From: JBCBST01 sp039819115
Lineage (GTDB): Bacteria > Bacteroidota > Rhodothermia > Balneolales > Balneolaceae
Direction: 5' to 3'
Length of the DNA: 7,581 nucleotides
NCBI GenBank assembly: GCA_039819115.1
Contig: JBCBST010000141.1
Location: forward strand, 1 to 7,581
Position numbers and translations under genes: made by a program. Position 1 is the first letter of the stretch. Each line of letters opens with the position of its first letter. Positions 6,814 through 7,581 of the stretch are shown in pieces. The notes below the pieces were generated by a model. The model saw only the letters and a program-made list of their open reading frames with translations. It did no database searches and was not told where the DNA came from.

Positions 6814-7581
6814 TCACAATCCGTATCGCTTTGCCATCCTCGATGTTTTTTCCGGATTCCAGGGATCTTCATACGATCGTTTAAATACCAATTCCTGAAA
6901 ATAGGCCACTGATCGAATGATTCTTAAATAGATTCCGGTGTAAAATGGCATAAGCAAAAGATACCGTATCAGCTCCGTTTCCTCCCTTCTTCTTTCCGAA
7001 ACAGCAAGCACACACCACATCTGGGCTATATTCATGACTACATATAAGGTAAAATTCATGGGTATGATAAATAACAGATGCGATGTGTAGTTAAGCAAGA
7101 CATCAATCATGTACACGATCCAGGTTATATCGAGAATCAGGTTGTAAAAGATATTCTCTGAAGCTGAAAAAAAATTACTCCAGCGGAAATTCGCCATTGG
7201 AAAAAAAACGTTTCTGTGTTTTCTGATTCTGAATCTTATCAATGACTTATCCCATCGTAATCGCTGTTTACGAAGCGCTTTTAACCTGGTTGGAGCAGCA
7301 GTAAGACATATAGCCCGGGACTCGAAATGTATATCGTACCCACATTTTCTGATCTTCACGGTAATATCCCCATCAAGACCGGGCCCGATATCCCAACCGC
7401 CAATAGTATCCAGAATGTCACGTCTGAATGCACCATACGCACCCGATATGATCCTGCAAATACCTAACTGAGATGTTACAATTCGACCAATCGAAATCGT
7501 TTTTAAGTACTCAATGGCCTGTAATCGGGCACACAGACTCTCTTTATAGTTCCTCACCTTTACATTCCCCCCTACTGCCCC
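6814..7581 (-). CDS. Membrane family 2 glycosyltransferase (processive QxxRW type), 5' partial
   Basis: This is the C-terminal 255 residues of a GT2 enzyme of the cellulose/chitin/hyaluronan synthase or NodC/PgaC-like group, which transfer sugars from nucleotide donors at the inner membrane. The GTG at 7555-7557 is not the true start: the frame stays open to the window edge, and the codons there read GAVGGNVKV, matching the VGGN region of the family. Visible motifs in order are ISGAYGAFRR (about 7420-7450), GGWD followed by LDGDIT (about 7360-7400), and QRLRW at 7252-7266, the QxxRW signature. Three hydrophobic segments follow (starting about NIFYNLILDITWIVYMIDVLL, SHLLFIIPMNFTLYVV and RYLLLMPFYTGIYL), as expected for the membrane anchor. 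The usual acidic motif TED appears as GLD: the Asp is kept, the Glu is not. The donor-binding DxD and N-terminus lie outside the window. The product is not identifiable; its strand matches susC but the 364-base gap argues for separate control. Confidence 0.9.
   Translation of the reverse strand, partial: GAVGGNVKVRNYKESLCARLQAIEYLKTISIGRIVTSQLGICRIISGAYGAFRRDILDTIGGWDIGPGLDGDITVKIRKCGYDIHFESRAICLTAAPTRLKALRKQRLRWDKSLIRFRIRKHRNVFFPMANFRWSNFFSASENIFYNLILDITWIVYMIDVLLNYTSHLLFIIPMNFTLYVVMNIAQMWCVLAVSERRREETELIRYLLLMPFYTGIYLRIIRSVAYFQELVFKRSYEDPWNPEKTSRMAKRYGL

Noticed and set aside
6690..6872. 60-codon minus-strand open frame across the glycosyltransferase 3' end
   Set aside because: It starts inside the glycosyltransferase gene in another frame, shows no family features and runs into AT-rich non-coding sequence; it is a shadow of the real gene.

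Overview
The window looks like a piece of a Bacteroidota-type (FCB group) chromosome. It carries an adjacent SusC/SusD outer-membrane uptake pair and a GWxTD-domain protein, and susC and susD start without any visible Shine-Dalgarno sequence, as is usual in that phylum. A relative in the Balneolota/Rhodothermota neighbourhood is possible, but the sequence alone does not fix the genus.

Layout, left to right. Bases 3-1387 (+) encode a GWxTD-domain protein. Its first codons are cut by the window edge, and its reading frame breaks at a run of six A near base 57. Bases 1388-1767 hold no recognisable gene. A strong intrinsic terminator at 1768-1801 closes the leftward susCD transcript. susD (1846-3294, -) and susC (3306-6449, -) are separated by only 11 bases and form a two-gene operon transcribed susC then susD. 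Bases 6450-6813 are non-coding and must hold the susCD promoter; they also contain an interrupted palindrome and a short tandem repeat. At the right edge (6814-7581, -) lies the C-terminal part of a membrane-bound family 2 glycosyltransferase, whose start is beyond the window.

How the genes work together. SusC is the TonB-driven outer-membrane barrel and SusD the surface lipoprotein that lids it; together they bind and import an oligomeric nutrient such as a glycan or peptide. No glycoside hydrolase, peptidase, sensor or sigma/anti-sigma gene lies in the window, so the substrate cannot be assigned. The glycosyltransferase probably belongs to a separate polysaccharide or glycolipid function and shares only the strand. 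The GWxTD gene converges on susCD and is a separate unit.

I found no clear new multi-gene system. The points most worth checking are the frameshift in the GWxTD gene, the palindrome/repeat cluster upstream of susC, the unassigned substrate of an apparently stand-alone susCD pair, and the altered acidic motif in the glycosyltransferase.
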